From the NCBI GenBank assembly GCA_905220665.1, contig CAJNAR010000020.1, positions 186,001 through 250,000 on the forward strand: 64,000 nt of DNA. The letters run 5' to 3'. This stretch comes from Albugo candida. Taxonomy: Eukaryota; Oomycota; Peronosporomycetes; Albuginales; Albuginaceae. A program made the position numbers and the translations under genes. Shown piece by piece: positions 1 to 11,796 of the stretch. Position 1 is the stretch's first letter. Each line of letters opens with the position of its first letter. A model generated the notes under the pieces. The model made no database searches. It was not told where the DNA came from and saw nothing but the letters and a program-made list of their open reading frames with translations.

Positions 1-80
1 GAGAGACCGATTCCTGCCCCTACGCCCACGACAATCGCCTGATTTGTTGGCAAAGATGCGAGTAGTTTATGCAGCCCCAT
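1..80 (-). CDS. Partial gene at left edge, small hydrophobic N-terminus
   Basis: An ATG at 80-78 on the minus strand opens a frame that runs off the left edge. The 26 visible residues begin MGLHKLLASLPTNQ and continue into a glycine-rich hydrophobic stretch (AIVVGVGAGIGLS), which could be a membrane segment or a Rossmann-like glycine loop. Too little is present to name a family. It lies downstream of, and in the same direction as, the TTC12-like gene. The call rests only on the clean start and the non-random composition. Confidence 0.4.
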   Translation of the reverse strand, partial: MGLHKLLASLPTNQAIVVGVGAGIGL

Positions 81-596
81 TTTTTTGTTTTAAAGGTATG
101 AAGGGACTCCAAGTTGTACACTAGGATAATGTTTTGAACGCAAAAATAGTCTCACGCTAATACAAGAATGTTGGATGGAATTGTAAGTCAAAGTATATCG
201 ACTAACGTGTTTTCTCTGACGTGAATAGTGCGTTGGATTTCCAAGCCAGCGCGAGTTTTGCATGGTAGCGGGTACCACAATGCGAAAACGGTGATGGATT
301 GCTTCTACCGGGATAAGCGTGACAGAGTCAGGTAACATCGACATTCAAATGCTTTTCAGGCATTGCAAATATATCTTTACATTATAAGTTACCGTTTATG
401 CCTTTATCAGCGCCCATAACATAAAAACGAGGCCGTATGATGACACGGAAGTGCTTCATTCGACATATATCTGCAACTTAGTAACCAAACACAACACTTC
501 TTTCGTTAGCCATGTGTCACAATCTCGAAAAAAAATTGGATCTTTGAAATCTGACTTGTCTTCTTAGTAAATTATTACATCAAACGTTGATTCCTA
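81..596. other. Intergenic stretch, no recognised gene
   Basis: This should hold the 3' end of the TTC12-like transcript and the promoter of the edge gene. An 84-codon minus frame at 90-344 exists but has no family resemblance or protein-like pattern that I recognise. Confidence 0.5.
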
Positions 597-3458
597 CTAC
601 TGGAAACCATCGCTTTGGTGGATACTCAGCATCATTTCCAGGCCTCTCAGAGATCGAATTTGATCTTTCACCTGCGAGCTATGCTGACATAACTTGGCGA
701 GTAAGACTGCGACATTTTTTCTGGCGAGGCCATTGGAAAGAAGCTGTAGTATTTTGACAAGAATTTCAAGATTGAATGGTTTCGACAGGGCGGAAAGAAT
801 CGTTTGCGATGTCTCTGTGTGTGTTACCAGTGTGATCACTACGGCTAAGATGTTTCCGATTAGCCTTTCAGAAGTAGCATTGGATTTGCCTTCGAGACCG
901 CTCTTCTTGTCCACATAATAATGAAGCACCGAAACGATAGATGGAACGATCTCCTTATAACAGAGAAGTCTTGCACACAAACTGCTCTGTTGTTTGATTA
1001 TCCATCCAATGTGACACCATACCTGAGAAAACAGTTGCAAGACAGCTCCATCATAATTCGCATCGTTGGATTTTATGCAGGAAGAAAGGTGTCGATGTAG
1101 CTGTACAAGCGGACCAAGCATTTGAAAGCACATGTCATCGTACCCGTCATAGCCCTTGGCACACTGATGATGGCGGCAGAGAATGCTGACACAGTAACCG
1201 ATCAAAGTTGCATGATTCAGTACCCAATCCAATTCATTTGCGAGAGAAAGTTTTATTATTTGTGTCACTGGTACCGTGCCCCTTGCGCTCATTAGAACCT
1301 TACGGCAATACGAGTCATCTTGGAAAGTGAGGTTGAGAAATGTTGCAAAAACGCGCTCCAAAAGGGTACTCCATCCGATCTTATTCATGCAGCTTGTCGC
1401 AATTGTGGCGCCTGCACTTGCCGTTTCCACCAATTGTGTAACCAGTACTCTGTTTTCTTCTACTTGTTGGCTTAGTCGGGTTTGGATATACGAATTGGTC
1501 GTCAAATTCACCAGAAACCCCAGCAGATCCAGCATCGTATTGGTCGTTGATGTCATTGTAGAAATTCTGTCTGCGATATATGCACCAGCAGCATATATCG
1601 CGGTCATATATATCGATTCTGGTAATCCCACAATCGCCTGGATTCCTTGTGCTGAATCGCTCACAGTGAAGCAAAGACTAGAAATGTAATGGAATGACCG
1701 CGGCTTACTATTGTCAAGTAGGAAGAGAAAGCTTGTTAAAACTTGTGGGGTTCGTATGACGTGTTTTTTCCACGATTGAAGCGTGATCGTTGTATCGAGA
1801 AAGCAGAGTGCGGATTCGAGTACATCTTTTTTGGTGCAATTTTCTCTGCTCCAAGACACTATAGCATCGTTGATTGCTTCTGGAAGGCACGCTTGCTGGA
1901 AAATGATTAGTTGATTTCGTGGAGATTGACGACAGCAAGCTTCTAGGATTTTAAAGCTTGATGAAATGATTTTCGCTTGCCTTTCCAGGCCGACTATTTG
2001 GTTGATTGAAAGACATCGATCATGTGCTTGCAAGTGGCTGACCAGAATTTGACAGAATTGAGGCAGATTATTGCTTGTGCGAAACCACAAACGTGCATCC
2101 GTATCACGAGACAATATCGTCACTATAAGCTCGTAACCTTCTGTAAGATCGATCTCATTATCCGGTGCGTCTCGGATGAGCTTCAAAAGGCTTCTTAGTC
2201 TCAAAATGGCCGAGCCCCTGGCAGCTTGCAAGTTGATCAGTGTATCAGCAGTTGAATCTTCGACAGTATCACTCTCGTTGAGATTATATTTTTTCACGAG
2301 TTTGGCATGCAAAAGGGTGTCCTCATACTCACCAACAATGCTCGAGTATTGCTCCAGTAAGTCTGGATTACTTTTCTCAATACGAACAGCAATCTTAAGA
2401 TCATCGACGGATTCCTGCAGACGATTTTGTTTGTACTTTGCAGCTGCACGGCGTGAAAGTGCTTTGACATGTTGCGGATCGATGAAAATTGCCCGAGAGC
2501 TAAACTCGATAGAATCGTCCATTTGATCAAGTCGGAAGTGGCATAACGCAACGTTGAAGAGGATGGCAGCTATGAAAGGAGTCTCACGTAGTGCTTTCAT
2601 ATACATATCGATAGCCTGTTCGTATTGCTTGCGTTTATAGAACGCATTGCCCTCAGCTTTCCACTCTATGTGCATAAAGTGAGATGTTGATTTCGATATT
2701 GAGAATATTAAACGTACTTTGGGAACTCTTTTGTTTTTCACGCTCTGATTTCTGGCGTTTATTCAAGTCTTTTTTGAACTGGTCACAAAATTGTGGATTC
2801 TTACGCTCGAATGCCTCATTTTCCAGCTTTGTACGACGGTCTTCTTTCTCCTTTTCTTCCTCCATACTTGCTGGGTCATGTGGCTTCCAGTGATCCCATA
2901 TTGAGTAATCGTTTGCGTCCTTTTCTTTGTAGGAACATACGATGCGATTCTTATCGTGTTCTCTTTCAAGACCTTCACCTTCCTCCAAAGAGCCACTTGC
3001 TCGCAGTCTGGCTCGGTTCCACCAAATCTCTTTCTCTTCCGCTTTCATTTTCAATTTTCGTTCATGCTGAAAAGTAGTTAGAAGGATACAGAATGGCAGA
3101 GCATGTCATAGAGCTGGATACCTCTCGCTTCTTTCGTTCGAGCTCTTTCCGCTTACGCTCCGCTTCGTCTCGTTCTTGCTGCTCAGGAGTCTTGTACCCT
3201 GGAATCTAGTAGTTTTGTCTTACATAATGCTCAAAGATGACTTCAACATACCTTGCAATTTGCTGGGTCAAAAGTCCCATTCTTAATCTCTTTCATCGCT
3301 AATGCAACCTACGCGATAAAGCTCTGTGTCCGATGCAGAAATAGTTGCATACTCAAATCAATGGCTCTCACCGCATTTACTTTGTTGAGAAACAAATCGA
3401 CTTCATCGTCAGAAACACATTTTGGACGCGTCATTTCTAAAGCTTTTTGCGGATCCAT
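597..3458 (-). CDS. TTC12: TTC12-like TPR/armadillo protein, dynein-arm assembly factor
   Basis: Five exons on the minus strand: 3458-3372, 3308-3252, 3205-3122, 3066-2718 and 2665-597. Introns are 46-63 bp with GT..AG borders, and all joins keep frame (about 881 aa). The N-terminus starts MDPQKALEMTRPKC and includes a short segment like the start of TTC12 (DLFLNKVNA). A highly charged coiled region follows, then TPR repeats from about residue 193 (WKAEGNAFYKRKQYEQAIDMY) to about 300, then helical armadillo-like repeats to the end. The C-terminus (LLAKLCQHSSQVKDQIRSLRG) closely matches the animal TTC12 tail. TTC12 is a cytoplasmic factor for assembling axonemal dynein arms, so it would serve the zoospore flagellum here. 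The nearest alternative is another TPR/ARM co-chaperone such as UNC45, but the tail favours TTC12. Confidence 0.8.
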
Positions 3459-3522
3459 TTTTGTGTCCTTTTAAGATCGCTTTATAGTACGCGTTATCGA
3501 AATACCGGTAATATACGGTATC

Positions 3523-4125
3523 TTGCTGCTTTTAATGGATCAAACGCGTCATGAAGGGCTTGCTTGTCAAGTAAATGAGGATGATGCAAGGGATATTTTG
3601 GAGCAACTAGGCTATATTCCGAACAATTTGGTACGAGTCGCTAGTTACACATCTAAAGCAGATGATCACAAGGTCGCAGTGGTATTATTATATCCTCTAA
3701 AGAGTGATTTGAAAGCATACAAAGCAAAGCAACGAACAGCTATCGAGCCCTTCCCGACAATTTACTGGCTTGTCTCTAAAGATTTGAAAGCCCGAGTATC
3801 TTTACTGGAGAGCCAAGGCAAACTTCAGGAAATTCAGCAAAGATTGAAACTCAGCATAGAAGCGCTCGCGTCTATAAAGTCGAGCCATGAGCAATATGCC
3901 TCGATGCGGTGGAATATGCTGACGGAAAACGATAAGTTTCTGGTCGAGAAAATGAAATGGAGGTATCCATTACAGAACGTAGGTATCGGTGGCATCCAAG
4001 ACTTTACGTATGTCAAGTGTCTTCACGTGCATTACGCTCACTATTTGGGATCAAACGGAAAAGAAAACATCATCGGACACTGGGTCCAAGAGCTTTTGGA
4101 TGGCCAACTCTCATCTGACTTTTAG
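3523..4125 (+). CDS. DUF501-family protein
   Basis: A single-exon 200-aa protein. The start could be residue 1 or the Met at residue 5. It carries the DUF501 signatures: FPTIYWL at residues 77-83 and VKCLHVHYAHYLGS at 164-177, with a helical charged insert between them (about 90-145). The family is known mainly from bacteria and has no established biochemical role. The C-terminal Cys/His cluster looks like a metal or catalytic site, which is an inference. It starts 64 bp from the divergent TTC12-like gene, so the two probably share a promoter, and it ends only 55 bp before the CABIN1-like start. Family assignment is firm; function is unknown. Confidence 0.75.
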   Translation: MLLLMDQTRHEGLACQVNEDDARDILEQLGYIPNNLVRVASYTSKADDHKVAVVLLYPLKSDLKAYKAKQRTAIEPFPTIYWLVSKDLKARVSLLESQGKLQEIQQRLKLSIEALASIKSSHEQYASMRWNMLTENDKFLVEKMKWRYPLQNVGIGGIQDFTYVKCLHVHYAHYLGSNGKENIIGHWVQELLDGQLSSDF

Positions 4126-4180
4126 ACTTGCTGATTGGGTATATATGAACCAATCATCTGTACGATTTGGCTAGCCTCTG

Positions 4181-7100
4181 ATGGCGAATTGGACAGCGCT
4201 TAATTCCGACTTGATTGATGTCAATGTACTCGAACAGAAAGAAACCAAAGAAGCACAAGAATCGAGACATAAAGAGCTTTATGAGAAAGCTCTCCGCCTA
4301 CAGAAAGAACAGGTAGCAAATTCTCGTTTCTTAGAGTAATAAAGAGAATTAATGTATTGTACGCAGCCAATGCGAGCGAAAGAAATCTATTACAACCTCT
4401 TGTCGGTAAGCTATCAATTCTCTCAGTGGTATCAAATGCTCACGTAAAAGTGCAGGAATGCCAACTCCAAGATCATCTTGCCTATTTATGTAATAAAAAC
4501 CTAGCTTCATTAGCATTCGAAAACAACCAGTATCCGATATCTCTGAAACTTTATGCAAGTGCTCTGAAATATGATACTACCGATGTTCTCATTTGGTACC
4601 ACATGGGACAATGTGCCATGGAAAACGGAGAGTAAGTTAATAAAAAGGTATTTATCAATTTATACAGGCAATTAATTGCATTCCATCTTCCTCAGTTTAT
4701 GGCTCGCTCGGCATCTTTTGGAACAAGGAGTCCACCAAGACCATACATTCTGGCCGATATTACAGCAATTATGCAAAGTTTTGTATCTGATTGGAGATAC
4801 TTTTGTGTATAATCACATTGCGTCGTATTTGCTTTCGTATGACACAACCAACCCATTCCTCCGTTTGATGAACCAGAAATTGATCGAGAAGGGCCGATGG
4901 ACGTCCTTGTCACAAGACGTAGCGATACTGGAGCCATATGAAGCGACCCAAAGGCCAACGAGTAACCACTCCGGAAGATTGAAACTCGCGCAAGACGACC
5001 TCACTCACTATGAAGCGATTTGGCAAACCCGAAAGAGAAGACGAACAACTCCTTCTCAAAAATCGCAAAATACTCTAACCGCTCCGTTTCAAACGTATAC
5101 GCTCACTCACTTGTCGTGGAAGTCGCTCGGAGTAGCTTTATTAGAAGCCTTGAACGATCTTTTGAGTCTAAAAGAAGAAGAAATGTGGACATCATACTCA
5201 ATTCGTCAAGAAACCATTCAAATTTCCTGGGATATCGCTGCTCCACCCGAGAAAAGGATCACTGCGGACTCGGAGGCTGAGAATAACGTTCAATTCAAAC
5301 CAGCTGATTGTCCTTTACCCGAAATTGTTCTTCGCCCAGCAGAGTCGATAGAAACCAATCAAGTCGACTCATTACTCCTTCCTGAACGTCGAAAATCCCG
5401 AAGGCATCAAGATCGATTGCGTGAAGAGCATCAGGCCGCCATAAAAACTGCGAGAGAAAAAGACATTGCATTCCAACTCGGGAAATTCATTGGCGTTGAC
5501 AACTTGTTTGTCGAGGAAACGTGCACAAAGACCACAGAGAACAATTGTTTCGCTTATTGGAAGCGATATACCGACTCGCTGACAATCACACACAAAAACG
5601 AGCAATTTTGGCTTTGTCTTCGAGATGAGACAGAAATTCAGTGCCGCTGCTTCACTGTCGAAAAATGCGACACGGAGAATAAAATTCCAATTCCAACGCT
5701 CACAAATTCCGAACAACGAAACGAAATCAACAGCAAACACGTTATTGAATTTCTCAATCGAATAGCTCGAAATCTCTCAACAAAAAGAGCAGAGGTCAAC
5801 ATTCTGCAAGCAATTTTCGAATATCTCATTGCTTGTGGAGAATTTGCGCACACGAAACTCGAGTCAGACTTTGACGCAACTCCTTCCTTTCGTGACATTT
5901 GCATTTGGAACTACTCGCTACTCAATATTTGCCTTCACGGAAAGCCGTCGGATCCAAAGCCAACGTACCGCATATCGGTCGAGTTTGCCACCAACACGGA
6001 CGATTGTCATGCGTTCTCTCTGCCTTTCCACGCCAAAGTATTCTCCCTCGAGCTTGAGGTCGATCGGTATCTGGAGACATCAAAATCACTCTCTCGAAAA
6101 CGCATCCGACCGAATCATTTGATTGCACAGACGCAAGCACTTGTCGTGGAGTATTGTCTGAAAGGAAAAGACTCCAACACACTCGTTCGTCTATTTTGGC
6201 TGCTGGGCAGTCTCTACGAGAGCGTGGAAAGCTGGGAAGAAAGCACCCATTACTTCTCTCAGTGTCTCACGACGTTAGCTGAGAAAGAATGTATACTGAG
6301 ACTTCCGCATCGCTCTTTGGATCCTGTCATTTCAATCAAAACTCTTGGCGAAAAACTACAGGCAATGGCGTTCACCACGCAATACGCTCATGCGAAAGTA
6401 TGCTTTTCCAATCGCCAATATGCTCACGTAATCGAATGTCTCCAGAGATACTTTTTCCCAGCAAATGCTCAACCACAATGGGACAATATCTTGGGCTCGG
6501 ATGGTCGTCAACCGCTGCGATTGTTTTGGACGTGTGTTCGGCATTCCAGCGACACGGAGACTCAGCAATCAATGCTCAGTACGCTTCTATTTCAGCTCAT
6601 TCGATTCATTTTCAACGCTTTGCAAAACGAGCGTTCAATGGAGGAATTTGGACGCGCGTTCGATGCGATCGAATGGCTGCTTCAAATCGCTTCCAAAAGC
6701 AAATGTGCGTACAAACAAACAGACGAACGCAACATTTTGGAAACGTGCTGTGTGAAAATGATCGAATCTCTCGCAATTTTACTCCTTTCAAATCCTTCCA
6801 AAGCGTTTAAGCGAATTTGTAGCATTCTTTCCAAAGCTCAAACGACCGAATCGATGGAACGTGTGAGAAAACTCGCGTATCAAACTTTCTGTCGCGTTCG
6901 AAAAGAGACATTCGCGTTGGATAGCTTTGTTTCCAGCGTCAGTCCGCCCCAAGGAACAGAGTTGATCGCCTCCTACGACCGCCACAAAGAAGAACTGATG
7001 CTTCAAGTCCTCGAGGTCTTCAATGAGATCACGATCGTCCTCATGGAGCGAGGAATACCGCCATCGAATCCACCTTCCAACATATTTCTACTCGAATGCT

Positions 7101-9994
7101 GCAGACTTCTCAAGGAAGAAGAACGGAAATTAGCGTTACATGGAGAAAAAACGGCGTCGTTATTCCTTCAGGCTGCGATCGCATTCGTTTTATTGCAATA
7201 TATAAATCTCTGTGCTCAACAGTTTGCATCGGCAATTCATTTCATCGATTCCATCGCATTTCTGCACGAGAAACTCGCAGGATACACGCAATGTTGCATT
7301 CCAAACACCGCACAATTCTCACAGCCAAATACTCGATCGTTTGCCAGTGTGAGTCTCCAACTGCTGGAGAAAATGCCGTGGAAATTAGAGTCAGAGGTTC
7401 CGTCTGGAAGTCGTATGGATCCTCACGATAAGCTTCTGGAAGCAGTAATGGCACAATGTTTCCGATGTTTATACGACGTACAATTACTCCCGAATTTGGA
7501 CGATCATCACACCAAACGCGAGCTCACTGAATTGGATCTCAATGATGTCTTTCGTGTCTCCCAATTTGCCTTTCGGATACTGCTGACATACCCTCCAAAA
7601 TCGACGTCGCAAAAGCGTGAGAATACCAAGTTATTGAATGCTGTGCGAGACGCATTGATGGCGAATTCTCCGCCTTTGGACGATCATACGCTCGTGTCCA
7701 TATGTAAGATCGCGAAGGCGTCGACGCTCTGCCTCGAGCGTTCTGGAAGAGAAGCTGTGTGGACATACTTGGAGTTGGATGGCTTTGGAGCGTTAGTATC
7801 GCCCACCGACGCGTTGTGGAAGACAGCGGTGCATACGGTCGATGCGATTCGCTCGGAAGCGGTCGATGAGAAGCAGAGCAAAAGTGTATGGTTCTTGAGC
7901 CATTTATGGTATCTCATGGGTGAAAATGATACGATTCCACGCCGAACGCGCGGATCAGCGACTGATTTACGCGATTTACACACATTGGAAAGCCGAATGA
8001 AGTGCCGGCTTTCATACTTTCTGACAGATGTGTTGCATTTCCATCCGGAAAGAAGAGCTTCGTGGGTGGAGATTTCCCGCTTGGCTCGAGATTTGTACCT
8101 CGCTGTGATGGACACAATGCTTATCTTTTTTGGACGACATACGACATTGAACGTTCTCCAAGCGCTTTGGCAACGAGCAGTGACGGAAAAGGATGTCATA
8201 TCGATTGCAAATTTGCATGAAAAAGTGCTTCAATTTGATATTTCGCAAGCGTTCGATCGATGGAATCGCATCCAATCGGAGACATTGCAGTCACGCGACC
8301 ACGCGTTCTCTTTAGAGAAACACATTGGACGATGCTGTCTCCTGTTAGCGGAACTCGCATGGCGGAGCTGTACGCTGGCGGCAGCATTAGGCGATCCAAT
8401 GAGATCAGTAAAGTCGTTACTCGATGTGGAACCTCGTCATACGACTTTGGAAATGACCATTGAGTGTCTCGAGGAAGCAGGCTTACTTCTGTACGGTTTG
8501 GTGCAAGACACAGCGCTCGACGCACCTTTGGTCTGTGAGAATGTACCGCATCGAAAACACGAAAGACTTCCGATGCAATTAGTGCGTCAGGCGCTTTGGA
8601 TGATGGAATTCGCACTGCAAATGAACAATCTTCGAAGTATGCATTTACGCCAAAGTCGCAATGATATAAGTATCGACGCATTTGCATATGAAATGACATT
8701 CCGACTCGAGTACATTGCTGGAAAACTCGCAAAAAAACTATGGAAATGGCAATGTAGTAGCAATGTCACGCAAACGCAGCGCATCTTGCTTTATTGGGTC
8801 CATGCAGACGGAGCTCGGGTCCTTGGGAAATTGGAACAACACGGCTATGGGCTCTTGCATGCGTTCTACGCAATTCAGTCGTTCCGACTCCAATTACTGC
8901 TTTCGTATCCCAACGACCTGAAGCAATTGCACGTCGTATTGACGCATTCTTACGCATCGGAAGCGTCCGAGTATCAAGTCGTGAAATCCATCAGACAGCC
9001 CGAGTCCACAGACCTCGAAGACTTGACGCTCGAGACAATTGCGCGTCAACCGCTTGAATTATATTCTGCCGAAATGATCGGTAAGATTCGAGCCTTTGCG
9101 TTCCTCAACATTTTGGACGCGCTAGAATACGTCTGTACGCAAGATCGATACTTCCATTCGGCTCATTACACAATGGCGAAAGCATATCATTACGCACTTT
9201 TATTCTCCGGTTTCCTTGTGATGAAATGTCCCGGACGCATGGACACCAATACGTCGGCAAAGAACGCATTGTCGGAGAAAGATTTGCGGTATTTCATCCG
9301 CACGCTCGAAAATCGATCGAGAAGACATTCCGAAGCGATTCGAGAGCCTGTGGCTTCTCAGGTACAGCTGCTGGGTCTAAGTAACGCGCTCGACTGCATG
9401 GCGTCTTTGTTTGATAAGAAACGATCTCAGGTCGTTGCTGTGTGGTTTACGGAATCCATCGCACCGATCAAAAAGTTTGACGGACTCAATCAGCGCCAAG
9501 CAAAGTACGACGGCTATCGACTTCGATATTGGGCCTTTTACCTCCATCTTTTACAGCAGCACGACGCGTATGGACGACTGAATGAGCTGACAATGTGGGC
9601 GTCTGCGTGTAAGGAACAACACGATGTGGTCGGATTCATGCTGGAAAGCGTCCTCCACGCTCGAGCGGATGTGTTGGAGAAGCGATTTGAACAAGAGTCC
9701 TGCGATTTCGATCGGACGAAAGCGCTTAGTAAAGTGTACGGCTTTTACGTCGACGTATCTCTCTCTCTCCATCGAATCGAACGTACGTCGAAAATGCGCT
9801 TGAAAGAACGCTCCGAAAAACTTCTCATCCGTCACACACAATTTGTGTGTCCGTCGACAGACAAAATGACATCACACGAGTGGAAAGAGATCGTTTGTAT
9901 CGCACGACAGAAATGTGAGGCGCTTTGGCCCGAGCGTACGGGGAAATCCAAGCACGTAAAGCCTCGTGTCAAAGCTCAAGACGGAGGCTATTGA
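4181..9994 (+). CDS. CABIN1: CABIN1/HIR3-like subunit of the HIRA histone chaperone complex
   Basis: Four exons: 4181-4312, 4367-4405, 4456-4631 and 4696-9994, all in frame (about 1881 aa). After a short helical N-terminus, TPR-like repeats begin in exon 3 and continue across the exon 3/4 join (VLIWYHMGQCAMENGD then LWLARHLLEQGV). This matches the LWY..G..A....LAR.A.E.GL pattern of CABIN1/Hir3, followed by WPIL..L..VLY. The rest is a very long helical solenoid with little low complexity. The family scaffolds the HIRA/UBN1 complex that deposits histone H3.3 independently of replication. The acceptor at 4695 was chosen over the one at 4667 because only it keeps the frame. The gene is tightly packed between DUF501 and CDC14 on the same strand. 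Confidence is high for the N-terminus; the rest follows from continuity of the frame. Confidence 0.82.
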
Positions 9995-10070
9995 CGGATG
10001 TCTATATAAAGAATCTATTCAGATAAGGCTCCGAGAACCCCGCTGACGTCCTGGAAGATGTGATACGCGT

Positions 10071-11321
10071 ATGGCTCTCACAATCGGTTTCTCGCCTTTC
10101 ACGACCCTCATGACGTTCCAAGAAGCGATCGAATTCCTACCCGGACGTTTGTGGTATGCTTCACTCAAGCAAACGCCAATGCCAACGAGCGGCGTGCACT
10201 ATTTTTCAATCGATCAGGAATTAGTGTATTGGAATTTCTATTTAGACTTTGGGCCTTTGAATTTGGGGCAAACATTTGTGTTCTCTGAAATGGTAAATGA
10301 GAAATTGAAAAATGCCGCAAAAAAAAACGAGAAACTCGTGTTTTATTCGTCGACAAAAGGACAACAGCGGGCGAATGCAGTTTGCATTTTGGGGTGCTGG
10401 GGAGTTTTATATCAGCAGATGACTGCAGAAAAGGCCTTTGAACCGTTCCGCTCGATGCGATTCCCATCGTTCCACGACGCAACGCCATCGGTCTGTCAAT
10501 TCAATTTATCGATTTTAGACTGTCTTCAAGGCCTCGAGAAAGCGATTCAGAGGCGATATGTGTCGATACAAACTTTTCAATTACGCGAGTATCAGCATTA
10601 TGAACAAGTGGAGAATGGTGATCTCACGTGGGTGTCTCCGAAATTCATCGCATTTGCTGGGCCTCATCAGCAGTACAGTCGGACGCCGCAGGGTCATGTG
10701 ACGCTCACACCGGAACAGTACATTCCTTATTTTAAAGCGAAGAATGTGACGCTTGTTGTACGACTGAATGAGAAGCAGTACGATCAGAATCGATTTATCA
10801 GCGCTGGAATCGAGCATTTGGATCTCATCTACCCGGATGGGACGAATGCACCGATACCGATCCTTCTCAAGTTTATTGAAGCTTGTGAGAAGACCAGTGG
10901 AGCCGTCGCTGTTCATTGTAAAGCCGGGCTTGGACGCACGGGTACTTGCATTGGAGCTTACATGATGAAACACGATTTGTTCACAGCCCACCAACTCATC
11001 GGCTGGCTACGTCTGTGTCGACCTGGAAGTGTCATTGGACCACAACAGCAGTTTCTCGAGTCGATCCAGTCCGTCATGTGGGCTTCCCATCCGTCCACCA
11101 ACTCGTGTCTTCTAGGACCGATCAATAGTGTGCAGCCAAAGCTTGCAGCTCTTCGACCTGTCGTCGTTCAACCAGTGAATGGAACCGCGGGTCTTTTGCC
11201 TCGTCGCGCTCCTGGGAAGATCTACTCATCCATGGGCACTTTTGATCGGACACAGGGCGCAAAACTGAATGATCAAAAGCTTTTACGACGGCTTTCAGTG
11301 ACAAAAGGTCCAATACATTAA
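10071..11321 (+). CDS. CDC14: CDC14 dual-specificity protein phosphatase
   Basis: A single exon of 416 aa. An N-terminal pseudo-phosphatase half (FSIDQELVYWNFYLDFGPLN, about residues 45-65) precedes the catalytic half. The catalytic loop HCKAGLGRTGT has its nucleophile at Cys283 and is preceded by the YPDGTNAP loop. GWLRLCRPGSVIGPQQQFL follows, as is typical of CDC14. The length covers the core only; the long C-terminal tail of animal enzymes is mostly absent. CDC14 opposes CDK phosphorylation at mitotic exit, and in several flagellate protists and oomycetes it is linked to basal bodies and sporulation. It starts 76 bp after the CABIN1-like stop, and its stop lies 6 bp from the stop of the convergent LC8 gene. 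Confidence 0.95.
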   Translation: MALTIGFSPFTTLMTFQEAIEFLPGRLWYASLKQTPMPTSGVHYFSIDQELVYWNFYLDFGPLNLGQTFVFSEMVNEKLKNAAKKNEKLVFYSSTKGQQRANAVCILGCWGVLYQQMTAEKAFEPFRSMRFPSFHDATPSVCQFNLSILDCLQGLEKAIQRRYVSIQTFQLREYQHYEQVENGDLTWVSPKFIAFAGPHQQYSRTPQGHVTLTPEQYIPYFKAKNVTLVVRLNEKQYDQNRFISAGIEHLDLIYPDGTNAPIPILLKFIEACEKTSGAVAVHCKAGLGRTGTCIGAYMMKHDLFTAHQLIGWLRLCRPGSVIGPQQQFLESIQSVMWASHPSTNSCLLGPINSVQPKLAALRPVVVQPVNGTAGLLPRRAPGKIYSSMGTFDRTQGAKLNDQKLLRRLSVTKGPIH

Positions 11322-11327
11322 GTGTTT

Positions 11328-11667
11328 TTAGGTCTTCCACAAAAGAATGGAAACACCAAAAGTGACACTAAAATAAACGTACGTTTTGATTTCATGCGTG
11401 ACAAATGCTCCAAACGAGTTGCCCACAATGCAATTCCATCCTCTACCATACTCCTTATCCATATGACGACGAATAAAGTCGGCAATGCTTGAAAAGGTCT
11501 TCCCGGCCTGCAAGAGATAGTAAGGTAACTAAAAGACCCGGTCATTGATTACGCACCGTGATTTGCAGCTGGAAGGCATCCTTAGCAAGTGCTGTCACCT
11601 TCTCCAGCATCGGCTCCGTCATATCCTCAGCATACACGACTGTTTTGGACGATACTTTGCCTCTCAT
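11328..11667 (-). CDS. DYNLL: Dynein light chain LC8 (DYNLL)
   Basis: Two exons on the minus strand, 11667-11557 and 11507-11328, around a 49-bp intron (11556-11508). The product is 96 aa or close to it. The C-terminal half is diagnostic: GRGWNCIVGNSFGAFVTHE matches the W-x-C-I-V-G..FG..V.HE signature of LC8, and it ends with the SILLWK beta-strand. The N-terminal exon (MRGKVSSKTVVYAEDMTE) matches the family's first strand and helix. LC8 is a dimerisation hub in cytoplasmic and axonemal dyneins. It is convergent with CDC14, with only 6 bp between the two stops. Confidence 0.92.
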
Positions 11668-11796
11668 TGAAGTTTGAAGTCGAATGACCTTTCAAGATCC
11701 AATTTTTGTGACAATTAATGGGACATTTTTCCCACAACTTGTCGTTCTCTTTGGCATTGATTTTCAAACTTGCTGCAGACTCTCATTTAGAAGGAA

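Noticed and set aside
90..344. 84-codon minus frame near the left edge
   Set aside because: No family signature or protein-like pattern; likely chance in an intergenic stretch.
1276..1689. 137-codon plus frame inside the TTC12-like gene
   Set aside because: Antisense shadow of a well-supported coding exon.
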